64,000 nt of DNA, taken from the NCBI GenBank assembly GCA_963676865.2, contig CAXXSS010000004.1:186001-250000 (forward strand), written 5' to 3'. This stretch comes from JAAYUD01 sp963676865. Its GTDB lineage: Bacteria > Bacteroidota > Bacteroidia > Bacteroidales > Bacteroidaceae. Shown one piece after another: positions 7,979-18,557 of this stretch. Every line of letters begins with the position of its first letter. Position 1 is the first letter of the stretch. Position numbers and translations under genes: made by a program. Below the pieces are notes generated by a model that did no database searches, was not told the DNA's origin, and worked only from the letters and a program-made list of their open reading frames with translations.

Positions 7979-9553
7979 GTGACAAGTGAATTAGTAGTAG
8001 ATGTACAGCCCAAAGAAGTGTCACTTGCTCTTCTCGAAGATAAGAGCTTGGTGGAATATCAAAACGAAAAACAAAACGCTTCTTTTTTGGTAGGTAACAT
8101 GTATTTGGGACGCGTCAAAAAAATGATGCCGGGCTTGAATGCATGTTTCGTGGACGTCGGCTATGAGAAAGATGCTTTTCTTCATTATTTGGACCTAGGA
8201 GCTCAGTTTAATTCTCTCGAGAAGTTCGTCAAACAGACTTTAAGCGATAAGAAAAAATTGAATTCTATTTCGAAAGCAACCATATTTCCCGAACTTGAAA
8301 AGGAAGGTACTATAGCCGGAACGCTCAAGGTGGGACAAGAAGTAATGGTGCAAATAGTTAAGGAGCCTATCTCTACAAAGGGACCTCGTTTGACTTCCGA
8401 AATATCATTCGCCGGACGTTATCTTGTTCTTATTCCTTTTAATGACAAGGTGTCGGTATCGCAAAAAATTAAATCATCGCAAGAACGTATACGTCTCAAG
8501 CAACTATTGATGAGCATCAAACCGAAACATTTCGGGGTGATTGTCAGAACGGTTGCTGAAGGTAAACGGGTTGCGGAATTGGATAGTGAACTTAAAGTTC
8601 TGTTAAAACATTGGGAAGATACAGTTGTAAAGATTCAGAAAGCCACTAAATTTCCTTCTCTTATTTATGAGGAGAATAGTAGGGCCGTTGCTATGCTTCG
8701 CGATTTATTCAATGCTTCGTTTGAAAATATTTATGTCAATCAAGAAGCCGAATATCATGAGATTAAAAGTTATGTCGCTTTGATAGCACCCGAAAAGGTG
8801 GATATTGTTAAACTGTATAAAGGGCAACTACCTATTTTTGATAATTTTAATATTACCAAGCAGCTTAAATCTTCGTTTGGTAAGACGGTATCGTATAAGA
8901 ACGGTGCCTATCTGATTATCGAAAGTACGGAGGCTCTCCATGTGGTCGATGTAAATAGCGGCAACCGGACAAAAAATGCTAATGGGCAGGAAGCCAATGC
9001 TATTGAAGTGAATCTTGGCGCTGCCGACGAATTGGCTCGCCAACTTCGATTGAGAGATATGGGAGGTATTATTGTTGTGGATTTTATTGATATGGGTGAA
9101 GCCGTCAATAGGCAGAAACTCTATGAAAAGATGTGCGCCAATATGCAAAAGGATCGCGCCCGCCACAATATTCTTCCTCTCAGTAAGTTTGGACTAATGC
9201 AAATAACCCGTCAGCGGGTTCGTCCGGCAATGGAGTTCAATGTGATGGAAACATGTCCTACTTGTTTTGGTAAGGGCAAGATCCGTTCGTCAATTTTGTT
9301 TACCGATACACTCGAGAGTAAAATTGATTATTTGGTCCATAAAATGAAGATGAAATCATTCTCATTGCATGTCCACCCGTATGTCGCTTCTTTTATTAAT
9401 CAGGGACTGTGGTCGCTGAAGCGTAAATGGCAAATGAAATACGGCTGGGGTATTCAAATCATTCCTAATCAGAGTCTGGCTTTTCTGCAATACGTATTTT
9501 ACGATTCGCAAGGAGAAGAGATGGATATGAAAGAGGAAATTGAAATTAAATGA
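7979..9553 (+). CDS. rng: ribonuclease G/E family endoribonuclease
   Basis: 524 residues from a GTG start giving MTSELVVDVQPKE, the usual start in this phylum. An N-terminal S1 RNA-binding domain (YLGRVKKMMPGLNACFVDVG) is interrupted by an RNase-H-like insert. The catalytic DNase-I-like subdomain has LHVVDVNSGN and GGIIVVDFIDM, whose aspartates bind Mg. CPTCFGKG is the Zn-link motif used for dimer/tetramer assembly. It lacks the long degradosome tail of RNase E, so it is RNase G-like; it processes rRNA and mRNA 5' ends. A -7-like TATATTTG at 7945-7952 lies in the leader. Confidence 0.93.
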   Translation: MTSELVVDVQPKEVSLALLEDKSLVEYQNEKQNASFLVGNMYLGRVKKMMPGLNACFVDVGYEKDAFLHYLDLGAQFNSLEKFVKQTLSDKKKLNSISKATIFPELEKEGTIAGTLKVGQEVMVQIVKEPISTKGPRLTSEISFAGRYLVLIPFNDKVSVSQKIKSSQERIRLKQLLMSIKPKHFGVIVRTVAEGKRVAELDSELKVLLKHWEDTVVKIQKATKFPSLIYEENSRAVAMLRDLFNASFENIYVNQEAEYHEIKSYVALIAPEKVDIVKLYKGQLPIFDNFNITKQLKSSFGKTVSYKNGAYLIIESTEALHVVDVNSGNRTKNANGQEANAIEVNLGAADELARQLRLRDMGGIIVVDFIDMGEAVNRQKLYEKMCANMQKDRARHNILPLSKFGLMQITRQRVRPAMEFNVMETCPTCFGKGKIRSSILFTDTLESKIDYLVHKMKMKSFSLHVHPYVASFINQGLWSLKRKWQMKYGWGIQIIPNQSLAFLQYVFYDSQGEEMDMKEEIEIK

Positions 9554-9559
9554 AATAGA

Positions 9560-9598
9560 AAGCGCAGCGTAATTAAAATATTACGGTGCGCTTTTTTT
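9560..9598 (+). terminator. Rho-independent terminator after rng
   Basis: A 14-bp stem with one mismatch (AAGCGCAGCGTAAT pairing with ATTACGGTGCGCTT) and an A/T loop is followed by seven T residues, beginning only a few bases after the rng stop. Confidence 0.85.
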
Positions 9599-9665
9599 AG
9601 TCCGATAATTTTATAATCTCTGTAACTTGAACTATCTTTGTATTCGAATTATAGAAAGATATGAA

Positions 9666-9992
9666 ATGAAGAAAAAGATTATCTCGCTTTTATTGATATC
9701 GTTCCTGTGTGTCTCATGTTCGTCATTGGGTTTTGTGACATCTAGATCGTTACAGAATATTCAAAATGGCATGACTCCGCAAGAAGTTAATGCGGTGATG
9801 AAAGGCAGTCCCGACTATCGCCGTTTTGTAAGTGGTAGAGAACAATGGGAATATCGTCGGTATAATACAAATAATGAGCGTATTATTGTATTGATAAATT
9901 TTTATGACGGGCATGTTGTCGGCTTGGATTCTTTTCCTGATCTAGAAAGTAATAGGCAAGATATACAGACTCATAGACTCAGGGAGAAATGA
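9666..9992 (+). CDS. small BamE/SmpA-like lipoprotein
   Basis: 108 residues from the ATG at 9666 (MKKKIISLLLISFLCVSC); the upstream frame to 9627 adds a non-signal leader and is rejected. Lys-rich n-region, hydrophobic core and cysteines at 16 and 19 form a lipoprotein signal. The mature part has NGMTPQEVNAVMKGSP, the typical SmpA/OmlA/BamE repeat helix, then EQWEYRRYN and IVLINFYDGHVVG strands. Probably anchored in the envelope. Its stop overlaps the next start by 4 bp, so it is translationally coupled to the DUF4105 gene. Specific role unknown. Confidence 0.75.
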   Translation: MKKKIISLLLISFLCVSCSSLGFVTSRSLQNIQNGMTPQEVNAVMKGSPDYRRFVSGREQWEYRRYNTNNERIIVLINFYDGHVVGLDSFPDLESNRQDIQTHRLREK

Positions 9993-11176
9993 AAAAAACA
10001 ATAATTTCTCTCATCCTTTTTCTGCTTTTACCGTTGCTGGTAAAAGCTTTACCTACAGAGCAGAAGAAAACGGAAGATAGTGTTCAGGTGAGCTTGATTA
10101 CTTGTTCGCCCGGTGCGGAGATCTATAATCTTTTCGGTCATACGGCTATTCGATATAGGAATGTTTCGAAGAACATTGACGCGGTATTCAATTACGGCAT
10201 GTTTGATTTTCGTAAGCCCCATTTTGTGTTTCGCTTTACCTTAGGGCAGACCGACTATGAACTTGGCGTAGAAAATTACCAAGAGTTTGTGGACAACTAT
10301 GCCATGCATGAACGTAGTGTGGAAGAGCAAGTCCTTAATTTGACTTCGGTAGAGAAAGAGAAGCTTTATGAATTGCTTCTTATCAACTATATGCCCCAGA
10401 ACCGGACTTATCGGTACAATTTCTTTTATGACAACTGTTCGACACGGCCTCGCGATAAAATAGAAGAGTGCATTAACGGTAAGGTGGCATATATGCCTTT
10501 CGGAAAACAAAAAACATTTAGAGAGCTAATTCACGAATATACAGTGGGGCATCCATGGGATGAATTAGGAATTGATTTACTGATCGGTGCGGGAGCTGAT
10601 AAACCAATCACGCAACGCCAGATGATGTTTATTCCTTTTTATCTTCGTAATTTTGTTCAACAAGCCTCTATTGTAGGCAAATACGGTAAACGTGTATTGG
10701 TGGCAAAGCATAACCGATTGGTTATCTGCAATACGACTCGAAAAGACGGATTTTCTTTGACGCCATTTCAGTGTGCATTGCTTCTTTTAGCACTGACTAT
10801 ATCTGTTTCTATATATGGACTGAAAAAAAAGCAGGCTATATGGATGTACGATGTTGTACTTTATGGAACTGCTGGTATTGCAGGGTGTATTATCGCTTTT
10901 TTAATGCTGTTTTCTACTCATCCTACAGTGGGAAGCAATTTCTTGATTCTGGTATTTCATCCTTTTTATCTTTTCTGTTTACCTTGGATTATTATTTCAG
11001 AAAGGTTAGGCCGAAAAAGTCTACCTGCTCGGATTATTCTAATTATATTAACATTATTTATAGTGTTTGGTGCTTTTATACCACAAAAATTTGGTGTAAC
11101 TGTTGTCCTTTTGGCCCTAAGTTTGTGGGTACGTTTGATAAGTCATCTCGTGTTGACTTTTAAAAATGAGAAATGA
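9989..11176 (+). CDS. DUF4105 domain-containing membrane protein
   Basis: 395 residues. A signal peptide or first helix (residues 1-20) is followed by a soluble DUF4105 region: SLITCSPGAEIYNLFGHTAI, FNYGMFDF, FTLGQTDYEL and FFYDNCSTRPRDK, the last with the conserved Asp-Asn-Cys-Ser/Thr block. After about residue 250 come four or five hydrophobic helices. The conserved Cys and His in a papain-like arrangement suggest a hydrolase or peptidase fold, but I know of no tested function. The stop overlaps the next start by 4 bp, placing it in a three-gene envelope operon (9666-12741). Confidence 0.82.
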   Translation: MKKTIISLILFLLLPLLVKALPTEQKKTEDSVQVSLITCSPGAEIYNLFGHTAIRYRNVSKNIDAVFNYGMFDFRKPHFVFRFTLGQTDYELGVENYQEFVDNYAMHERSVEEQVLNLTSVEKEKLYELLLINYMPQNRTYRYNFFYDNCSTRPRDKIEECINGKVAYMPFGKQKTFRELIHEYTVGHPWDELGIDLLIGAGADKPITQRQMMFIPFYLRNFVQQASIVGKYGKRVLVAKHNRLVICNTTRKDGFSLTPFQCALLLLALTISVSIYGLKKKQAIWMYDVVLYGTAGIAGCIIAFLMLFSTHPTVGSNFLILVFHPFYLFCLPWIIISERLGRKSLPARIILIILTLFIVFGAFIPQKFGVTVVLLALSLWVRLISHLVLTFKNEK

Positions 11177-12741
11177 ATAAATTATTTGCTTCCTTAATAA
11201 CACTTTTTGCTTTTACCGGACTGCATGCCCAGTCGTTGGAATCTCCGCATCTGATAGTACAGCTTACTATCGACCAATTGCGTACTGACTACTTGGAAGC
11301 TTTCTCTTCTTTGTATGGAGAAGATGGATTCAAGCGTTTGTGGCGGGAAGCAATGGTTATTCGTAATTTGCAGTTTAGTTATAAAAATAGGGATAGAGCC
11401 TCTTCGGTAGCGACTATTTATACGGGTACGACGCCTTCTTTGCATGGTATTGTAGGTGAAAGCTGGTACGATATTTCTACGATGCATCCGGTATATTGTG
11501 TCGATGATCCGGCTTACATGGGGACTTCTACAAGCAAAAGTTCTTCGCCTGTCCGATTATTGGCTTCAACTGTAACCGACGAATTGAAAATATTCACCCA
11601 GCATAAATCGAAAATTTATGCCGTATCTCCTTTTCGTGATGCTGCTGTCTTTTCGGCTGGACATGCTGCAGATGCCGCTTTTTGGATCGATGAAGAAAGT
11701 GGTAAATGGTGTGGAACTACATACTATGGGGTGATGCCTTATTGGGCCGGTGACTATAATATCACCAAATCAATTGATAATCGGATTTCTAATATTGTAT
11801 GGGGGCCTTATTATAATGATATAGGGCGCTATAAATACCTTCCAACTTGGAATACGGTAGGCTTCAAACATCGCTTTGGAGATGCTAAAACCGATAAATA
11901 TGCCAAATATCTGACCAGCCCGTATATTAACGATGAGGTAAACAGTTTTACAAATGTATTGTTTGCCAATACTCAGATGGGGAAAGATGATGTGCCTGAT
12001 ATGTTGTGCCTTACCTATTATGCTGGTAATTACGAGCATCAATCGAAGAATACTCTTGAATTGCAAGATGCCTATGTGAGGCTCGATGCAAGTGTGGCGT
12101 CTTTGCTTTCCATGTTGGAAAAGCAAGTGGGTTTGAAGAACGTATTATTTCTTATTACATCTACTGGTTATGTTGATGGGGAAGATGCCGATATGCCTTC
12201 ATATCGTATTCCTCAGGGTGAATTCAATATGAAACATTGTTCGGCATTGCTCAATATGTATCTCATGGCGCTTTATGGCAATGGACAATATGTTGAAGGA
12301 TATTATGGCGATCAGCTCTTCCTTAATCACAAGCTGATTGAGCGGAAGAAAATGGATATGGAAACTGTTCAAGATAAGGCTGTCGCCTTTTTGATGCAGT
12401 TTACCGGCGTAGAAGAGGCTCATTCGGCTCATGAATTGATGAATGGCGCATGGAGTCCACGACTCGACGAGATGCGGAAAAGCTATTGTCGACTCCGTTC
12501 TGGAGATTTGTCTGTTACTGTATTACCCGGTTGGTCTGTCGTAGACGAACAGCACCACATCAACAAAGTAGTCCGCAATGGATATATTCCTGCACCGCTT
12601 ATTATATTGGGTGGGGGATACAAACCGGCTATTATCGATACTCCTGTCAATGTAGATTGCATTGCTCCGACAATAGCGTCTTGCTTGCATATCAGAGCTC
12701 CCAATGCCAGTACGGCCGCTCCTTTACGGAATATTCAATAG
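11173..12741 (+). CDS. alkaline phosphatase superfamily protein (PafA/phosphodiesterase type)
   Basis: 522 residues. The signal peptide MNKLFASLITLFAFTGLHAQ ends with a likely cleavage after HAQ. SPHLIVQLTIDQLRTDYLEA contains the first metal-binding Asp of the superfamily, and SVATIYTGTTPSLHGIVG supplies the nucleophile-region Thr and the TGTTPxxHG motif typical of Bacteroidota PafA-like enzymes. Later LITSTGYVDGED and a C-terminal HG-type block complete the fold. A periplasmic phosphate or phosphonate ester hydrolase is expected. The first metal motif of the second half is degenerate (STGYVDGED instead of SDHG), so activity is not certain. Confidence 0.78.
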   Translation: MNKLFASLITLFAFTGLHAQSLESPHLIVQLTIDQLRTDYLEAFSSLYGEDGFKRLWREAMVIRNLQFSYKNRDRASSVATIYTGTTPSLHGIVGESWYDISTMHPVYCVDDPAYMGTSTSKSSSPVRLLASTVTDELKIFTQHKSKIYAVSPFRDAAVFSAGHAADAAFWIDEESGKWCGTTYYGVMPYWAGDYNITKSIDNRISNIVWGPYYNDIGRYKYLPTWNTVGFKHRFGDAKTDKYAKYLTSPYINDEVNSFTNVLFANTQMGKDDVPDMLCLTYYAGNYEHQSKNTLELQDAYVRLDASVASLLSMLEKQVGLKNVLFLITSTGYVDGEDADMPSYRIPQGEFNMKHCSALLNMYLMALYGNGQYVEGYYGDQLFLNHKLIERKKMDMETVQDKAVAFLMQFTGVEEAHSAHELMNGAWSPRLDEMRKSYCRLRSGDLSVTVLPGWSVVDEQHHINKVVRNGYIPAPLIILGGGYKPAIIDTPVNVDCIAPTIASCLHIRAPNASTAAPLRNIQ

Positions 12742-12859
12742 AATTTATTCTAAAAAACTACATCAAAATGCTGTATTTTAAGCATTTTAGCGTAACTTTG
12801 CAAATGCTTTAGTAGCGTTAATCAATTTTATTAGTAACTAATACATAAGAAAATATTAT

Positions 12860-15800
12860 ATGGGACTTAATGACTTTTTAAGTAAAATTTTAGGCAATAA
12901 ATCTACTCGCGACATGAAAGAAATTCAGCCGTATGTAGAGAAAGTGAAACTTGCATACGAGGATGTTCTTCCGTTGAGCCATGATGAACTTCGTGCCAAA
13001 ACTCAAGAAATAAAGCAATATGTACGCGACTCTGCCAAGGATGAACGTGCCAAAGTCCAAGAGTTGAAGGACAGTATTGAAGGATTGGAACTGGAAGATC
13101 GTGAAGCCGTATTCAATCAAATTGATAAAATAGAAAAAGATATTCTCGAAATTTACGAAAAAGCGTTGCTGGATGTTATGCCTGTTGCTTTTTCTATCAT
13201 AAAAGAGACAGCCCGCCGTCTTGCCGAGAATCCGGAAATTGTGGTGACAGCCACTGCTTTTGATAAGGAGCTTGCTGCGAAGAAAGATTTTGTTCGCATT
13301 GAGGGTGATAAGGCTATTTACCAGAACCATTGGATGGCAGGTGGTAACGAGATCACTTGGGATATGGTACATTATGATGTACAGCTGTTCGGTGGTGTAG
13401 TTCTTCATCAAGGTAAAATTGCCGAAATGGCAACTGGTGAAGGTAAAACATTGGTCGCTACATTGCCCGTATTTCTTAACGCTCTAACCGGTAATGGTGT
13501 ACATGTTGTCACAGTTAACGATTATTTGTCGAAACGTGATAGCGAGTGGATGGGGCCGATTTATGAATTCAACGGATTAAGTGTGGATTGTATCGATAGG
13601 TATCAACCAAATTCCGACGAACGCCGTAATGCATATCTCTGCGATATTACTTTCGGTACGAACAATGAATTTGGCTTCGATTACTTGAGAGATAACATGG
13701 CTGTTAGCCCTAAAGATTTGGTTCAGCGCGAGCATAACTATGCGATTGTCGATGAGGTCGATTCTGTGTTGATTGATGATGCACGTACGCCTTTAATTAT
13801 TTCGGGTCCTGTACCAAAAGGAGATGATCAGCAGTTTGAACAACTTCGCCCGTTGGTAGAGCAATTGATGGGCTTGCAAAAAGCGTTGGCTACCAAATAT
13901 CTTGCCGAAGCCAAACGCTTGATTGCTTCGGATAACAAAGATGATGTAAGCAAGGGCTTCTTGGAATTGTATAGAAGTCATAAGGCACTGCCCAAAAATA
14001 AAGCGTTGATCAAGTTCTTGAGTGAACAGGGTATCAAGGCAGGTATGCTGAAGACTGAGGAAATCTACATGGAGCAAAATAACAAAAGGATGCCCGAGGT
14101 AACGGAACCGCTCTATTTTGTTATTGACGAGAAAATGAAGAGTGCAGATCTTACTGATAAGGGTTTTGATTATTTATCAGGGACTCAATCCGATCCGACG
14201 ATGTTCGTTTTGCCTGACATTACGTCAGAGATGTCTGAGTTGGAGAATGAGACCAATCTCACAGATGAGCAAAAGCTGGAGAAGAAAGATAAATTGATGA
14301 ATGATTTTTCTGTTAAGTCGGAACGTGTTCATACTGTCTTGCAGTTGTTGAAAGCGTATGCCATGTTCGAGCGTGATGACGACTACGTTGTGATGGACGG
14401 ACAAGTGAAGATTGTTGATGAACAAACAGGTCGTATTATGGAAGGTCGCCGTTGGTCAGATGGTCTTCATCAGGCTGTAGAGGCAAAGGAACGAGTGAAA
14501 ATAGAAGCCGCAACCCAAACATTTGCAACCATTACGCTTCAGAATTATTTCCGTATGTATCACAAACTAGCCGGTATGACCGGTACGGCGGAAACTGAAG
14601 CAGGCGAATTGTGGGATATTTATAAACTTGATGTAGTCGTTATTCCGACTAACCGTTCTATCATCCGAAAGGATATGAACGACAGGGTTTATAAGACGAA
14701 ACGTGAAAAATATGCCGCTGTTATTGAAGAGATCGAAAATATGGTTAAGCAAGGCCGCCCGGTATTGGTCGGTACTACTTCTGTCGAAATCTCCGAAATG
14801 TTGAGTCGTATGCTCGATATGAGAAAAGTCTCTCATAGCGTATTGAATGCGAAGTTGCATCAGAGGGAAGCCGATATTGTTGCAAAAGCCGGTTTCACCG
14901 GTATGGTAACTATTGCTACCAATATGGCAGGTCGTGGTACCGATATTAAACTAAGTCCGGAAGTTCGTGCCGCAGGTGGTTTGGCCATTATTGGTACCGA
15001 GCGTCATGAGTCTCGTCGTGTAGACCGTCAGTTGCGTGGTCGTGCCGGTCGTCAAGGTGATCCGGGTTCTTCTATATTCTTTGTTTCACTCGAGGATGAT
15101 TTGATGCGTCTGTTCTCTTCAGAACGTATTGCCAGAGTAATGGACCGCATGGGATTTAAAGAAGGTGAGATGATTGAACATCCCATGATTTCCAAATCTA
15201 TTGAGCGTGCTCAGAAGAAAGTGGAAGAAAATAACTTTGGTATTCGTAAACGTTTGTTGGAATATGATGATGTGATGAATAAGCAGCGTACTGTTGTTTA
15301 CACCAAACGTCGTCATGCTTTAATGGGCGAGCGTATTGGAATGGATATTGTTAATATGATGTGGGATCGTAGCGCCGAAGCTGTTGAAAACACGGCTTCG
15401 TATGAAGATTGCAAGATGTCATTGCTCAAGGTTTTGGCTATTGATGCGCCGTTTACAGAGGAAGAATATCTGAATCAGAAGAAGGAAGATTTGGCAGAAA
15501 AAGCTTTTGAAACGGCTATGGCTGCTTTCAAACGTAAAACCGAGCACATGGCTTTTTTGGCTAATCCGGTTATCAAACAGGTATACGAGACGCAAAATAA
15601 TCTCTATAAGAATATATTAATTCCAATAACCGACGGTAATAAAGTCTATAATATCACTTGTAATCTGGAAACGGCTTATAAGAGTAACTCTAAAGAGGTC
15701 GTTAAAGATTTCGAAAAATCTATCATATTGCATGTGATTGATGAAGCTTGGATGGAAAATCTCCGTTCGCTTGATGATTTGAAGCATTCGGTTCAAAATG

Positions 15801-16165
15801 CAAGTTACGAGCAGAAAGACCCGTTGTTGATTTATAAACTGGAATCGGTGAATTTGTTTGATTTGATGGTTAATAAGATTAATGATGAGACCGTTTCGAT
15901 ATTGATGCATGGACAAATACCTGTTCAAGATCCGTCTCAGTTGCAGCAAGCTGAACCCGAAGATGTGAGGAGACGTACACACTACGAAACTTACAAAGAA
16001 GATTTGTCGAATCCGGGACAACAGCAAGCGGCCGATCAGGATACTCGTGAGAATCCTGAACAAAAGCATCAACCGTTTGTTGCCGAGAAAAAAGTTGGAC
16101 GTAATGATCTATGTCCATGTGGCAGTGGCAAAAAATATAAGAACTGTCACGGTAGAGGATTGTAA
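12860..16165 (+). CDS. secA: preprotein translocase ATPase SecA
   Basis: 1101 residues. Walker A MATGEGKT lies near 190-197, the DEVD Walker B (VDEVDSVLIDDARTPL) near 296, and the helicase motif GRAGRQGDPGSS near 725. A central insert between about 310 and 460 is typical for the long Bacteroidota SecA. The C-terminus has the zinc SEC-C motif CPCGSGKKYKNCHG, which binds SecB or ribosomes. It drives post-translational export through SecYEG. A -7-like TAACTTTG at 12793-12800 gives a leader of about 55 nt, and a very strong terminator follows. Confidence 0.97.
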   Translation: MGLNDFLSKILGNKSTRDMKEIQPYVEKVKLAYEDVLPLSHDELRAKTQEIKQYVRDSAKDERAKVQELKDSIEGLELEDREAVFNQIDKIEKDILEIYEKALLDVMPVAFSIIKETARRLAENPEIVVTATAFDKELAAKKDFVRIEGDKAIYQNHWMAGGNEITWDMVHYDVQLFGGVVLHQGKIAEMATGEGKTLVATLPVFLNALTGNGVHVVTVNDYLSKRDSEWMGPIYEFNGLSVDCIDRYQPNSDERRNAYLCDITFGTNNEFGFDYLRDNMAVSPKDLVQREHNYAIVDEVDSVLIDDARTPLIISGPVPKGDDQQFEQLRPLVEQLMGLQKALATKYLAEAKRLIASDNKDDVSKGFLELYRSHKALPKNKALIKFLSEQGIKAGMLKTEEIYMEQNNKRMPEVTEPLYFVIDEKMKSADLTDKGFDYLSGTQSDPTMFVLPDITSEMSELENETNLTDEQKLEKKDKLMNDFSVKSERVHTVLQLLKAYAMFERDDDYVVMDGQVKIVDEQTGRIMEGRRWSDGLHQAVEAKERVKIEAATQTFATITLQNYFRMYHKLAGMTGTAETEAGELWDIYKLDVVVIPTNRSIIRKDMNDRVYKTKREKYAAVIEEIENMVKQGRPVLVGTTSVEISEMLSRMLDMRKVSHSVLNAKLHQREADIVAKAGFTGMVTIATNMAGRGTDIKLSPEVRAAGGLAIIGTERHESRRVDRQLRGRAGRQGDPGSSIFFVSLEDDLMRLFSSERIARVMDRMGFKEGEMIEHPMISKSIERAQKKVEENNFGIRKRLLEYDDVMNKQRTVVYTKRRHALMGERIGMDIVNMMWDRSAEAVENTASYEDCKMSLLKVLAIDAPFTEEEYLNQKKEDLAEKAFETAMAAFKRKTEHMAFLANPVIKQVYETQNNLYKNILIPITDGNKVYNITCNLETAYKSNSKEVVKDFEKSIILHVIDEAWMENLRSLDDLKHSVQNASYEQKDPLLIYKLESVNLFDLMVNKINDETVSILMHGQIPVQDPSQLQQAEPEDVRRRTHYETYKEDLSNPGQQQAADQDTRENPEQKHQPFVAEKKVGRNDLCPCGSGKKYKNCHGRGL

Positions 16166-16180
16166 AAAGAAAAACTTTAT

Positions 16181-16224
16181 AGTCATAAAAAAAGACGTCT
16201 TTCGAGACGTCTTTTTTTATGACT
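16181..16224 (+). terminator. bidirectional terminator after secA, perfect 20-bp stem
   Basis: Arms of 20 bp, AGTCATAAAAAAAGACGTCT and its exact complement, flank the stable tetraloop TTCG. The A7 and T7 runs are inside the stem, so it can act on both strands. Confidence 0.9.
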
Positions 16225-16345
16225 GAGTTGGATTATTATTCGATAATATTGTTTATCTTTGAGTGTTTGTTGAAACCAAATGAATGTATACTGGTCGGGG
16301 TTTCACATATATATCGATATGTCAATTCATTACTAATATTATATA

Positions 16346-18487
16346 ATGGAAGATTTTTCTAAACTCATCGCTTCTAAATTGAATCTCTCGTTGAAAGAGG
16401 TTGATCGTACAATCGTATTACTTGAGGGAGGTGCTACAATTCCTTTTATCAGTCGCTATCGTAAAGAAGCAACGGGTGGAATGGATGAGGTGAGCATACA
16501 AAATATAAAAGAGTTGAATGATAAGTTGCACGAATTGCAACGTCGCAAAGAATATATTATAAAAACTATTACCGAACAGGGTAAAATGACTTCTGATCTG
16601 CAGAAGCGGCTTGATGAGACGTGGGAAGAAAATGTAATAGAAGATATCTATTTGCCATATAAACCGAAGCGGAAAACTCGGGCCGAAGCTGCTCGGCAGC
16701 GAGGGCTTGAGCCATTGGCGGATCTTTTGTGGAAACAACAGGAAAATAATGTGGCTGCTTTTGCCAGACGCTATCTCACGGAGGAAGTGAAATCGGTAGA
16801 GGAAGCGATTCAAGGTGCATGTGATATTATTGCTGAAAGAATTAGTGAGGATGAAAATGCCCGCAATTGCGTGCGTCGCGAATTTGGATATTCGGGCGTC
16901 ATTTCTGCCAAAGTGGTAAAGTCCAAAGAGGAAGAGGCAGATAAATACCGTGATTATTTTGATTTTGCCGAACCGCTTCGTCGCGTATCTTCGCATAGAC
17001 TTCTTGCAATGAGGCGAGGCGAGGAAGAAGGGTTCCTTAAAGTGGATATCAGTCCCGATGCAGACGATACACTCGGTAGGCTTGTAAGGATGGTTGTTCA
17101 TGGCGATAGTGAAAGTTCTCGTTTTGTTGAAAACGCTTTGAGAGATAGTTATAAACGTTTGCTTAAACCTTCTATCGAAACGGAGTTTGCTGCAAAAAGC
17201 AAGCTGAAGGCAGACGAAGAAGCTATTATTGTCTTTGCTGAAAATTTGAAACAGTTATTAATGGCTGCTCCTCTGGGCTTGATACCTACGATGGGTATCG
17301 ATCCCGGATTCCGCACAGGATGTAAGGTCGTGTGTTTGGACAATCAGGGTAATTTGTTGCATCATGATGTTATCTTTCCACATCCTCCTGCCCGTCATCC
17401 GGCTCAAGCAATGGAGATGATTAATGATTTGATTGAAAAGTACCATATTGAAGCTATTGCCATAGGCAATGGAACAGCCAGCCGTGAAACGCAAAGTTTT
17501 GTAGAAAGCATTCCTTTTGATAAGCCTGTCCGGATATATGTCGTCAGCGAGCAAGGAGCTTCTATTTATTCGGCGTCGAAAGTGGCTCGTGATGAATTTC
17601 CCGATGAAGATGTTACAGTTCGTGGTGCTGTATCTATTGCGCGTCGACTGATGGATCCGCTTGCCGAGTTAGTCAAAATAGATCCGAAATCCATAGGAGT
17701 GGGACAGTACCAGCATGATGTGGACCAGACATTGTTGAAAAATTCGCTCGACCGTACTATAGAGTATTGTGTCAATCTGGTTGGGGTCAATTTGAATACA
17801 GCCAGTAGCTACTTGCTTACTTATGTTTCGGGTTTGGGGCCGCAATTGGCTCACAATATAGTGGACTATCGTTCGCTACACGGCGTTTTCACTTCGCGCA
17901 AACAGTTAATGGGTGTACCTCGCATGGGTGCAAAGGCTTTTGAACAATCTGCTGGTTTCTTACGCATTCCTCAGGCTATGAATCCCCTTGACAGTTCAGC
18001 TGTACATCCGGAGACTTATCATATTGTGGAACAAATGGCGAGTGATGAACAATGTTCGGTTGCCGATTTGATGCGTGATAAAGAGTTGCGTAGTCGTATT
18101 GATGTTCGAAAATATATAACCGATGAGATAGGGCTTCCTACCTTAAATGATATTATAAAAGAACTTGCCAAACCGGGGCTTGATCCCCGTGAAGCTATTC
18201 ATGAGTTCCATTTCGACTCCAATGTGCATGATATAGAAGATCTCGTTATTGGTATGGAACTTCCGGGCATTGTGACTAATATCACCGATTTCGGTGCTTT
18301 TGTCGATATTGGTATCCATGAAAATGGTCTTGTTCATCGCTCTCAACTAGCCGATCGTTTTGTGCAAAATCCGCTTGATATCGTTACTATACATCAGCAG
18401 ATATGGGTCAAAATCATTGACGTGGATTTGAAGCGAAATAGAATAGCATTGAGTATGAAAGGTGTGGAGCAACATCAGACGAATTAG
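16346..18487 (+). CDS. tex: Tex-family RNA-binding transcription accessory protein
   Basis: 713 residues with the full Tex architecture: N-terminal helical region (LNLSLKEVDRTIVLLEGGAT, IPFISRYRKEATGG), a YqgF/RuvX-like domain at about 310-440 (TMGIDPGFRTGCK), helix-hairpin-helix blocks (LAHNIVDYR, LMGVPRMGAKAFEQ) and a C-terminal S1 domain (ELPGIVTNITDFGAFVDIG). Tex binds nucleic acid and affects transcription elongation and termination. -7-like TATCTTTG at 16254-16261. Independent unit after the secA terminator. Confidence 0.95.
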   Translation: MEDFSKLIASKLNLSLKEVDRTIVLLEGGATIPFISRYRKEATGGMDEVSIQNIKELNDKLHELQRRKEYIIKTITEQGKMTSDLQKRLDETWEENVIEDIYLPYKPKRKTRAEAARQRGLEPLADLLWKQQENNVAAFARRYLTEEVKSVEEAIQGACDIIAERISEDENARNCVRREFGYSGVISAKVVKSKEEEADKYRDYFDFAEPLRRVSSHRLLAMRRGEEEGFLKVDISPDADDTLGRLVRMVVHGDSESSRFVENALRDSYKRLLKPSIETEFAAKSKLKADEEAIIVFAENLKQLLMAAPLGLIPTMGIDPGFRTGCKVVCLDNQGNLLHHDVIFPHPPARHPAQAMEMINDLIEKYHIEAIAIGNGTASRETQSFVESIPFDKPVRIYVVSEQGASIYSASKVARDEFPDEDVTVRGAVSIARRLMDPLAELVKIDPKSIGVGQYQHDVDQTLLKNSLDRTIEYCVNLVGVNLNTASSYLLTYVSGLGPQLAHNIVDYRSLHGVFTSRKQLMGVPRMGAKAFEQSAGFLRIPQAMNPLDSSAVHPETYHIVEQMASDEQCSVADLMRDKELRSRIDVRKYITDEIGLPTLNDIIKELAKPGLDPREAIHEFHFDSNVHDIEDLVIGMELPGIVTNITDFGAFVDIGIHENGLVHRSQLADRFVQNPLDIVTIHQQIWVKIIDVDLKRNRIALSMKGVEQHQTN

Positions 18488-18557
18488 GATGTGAAAAAGA
18501 AATGTGTTTTGCCTTATTGTAAATAGAGAATAAGTAAAGAATAAATAAAAGAAATCG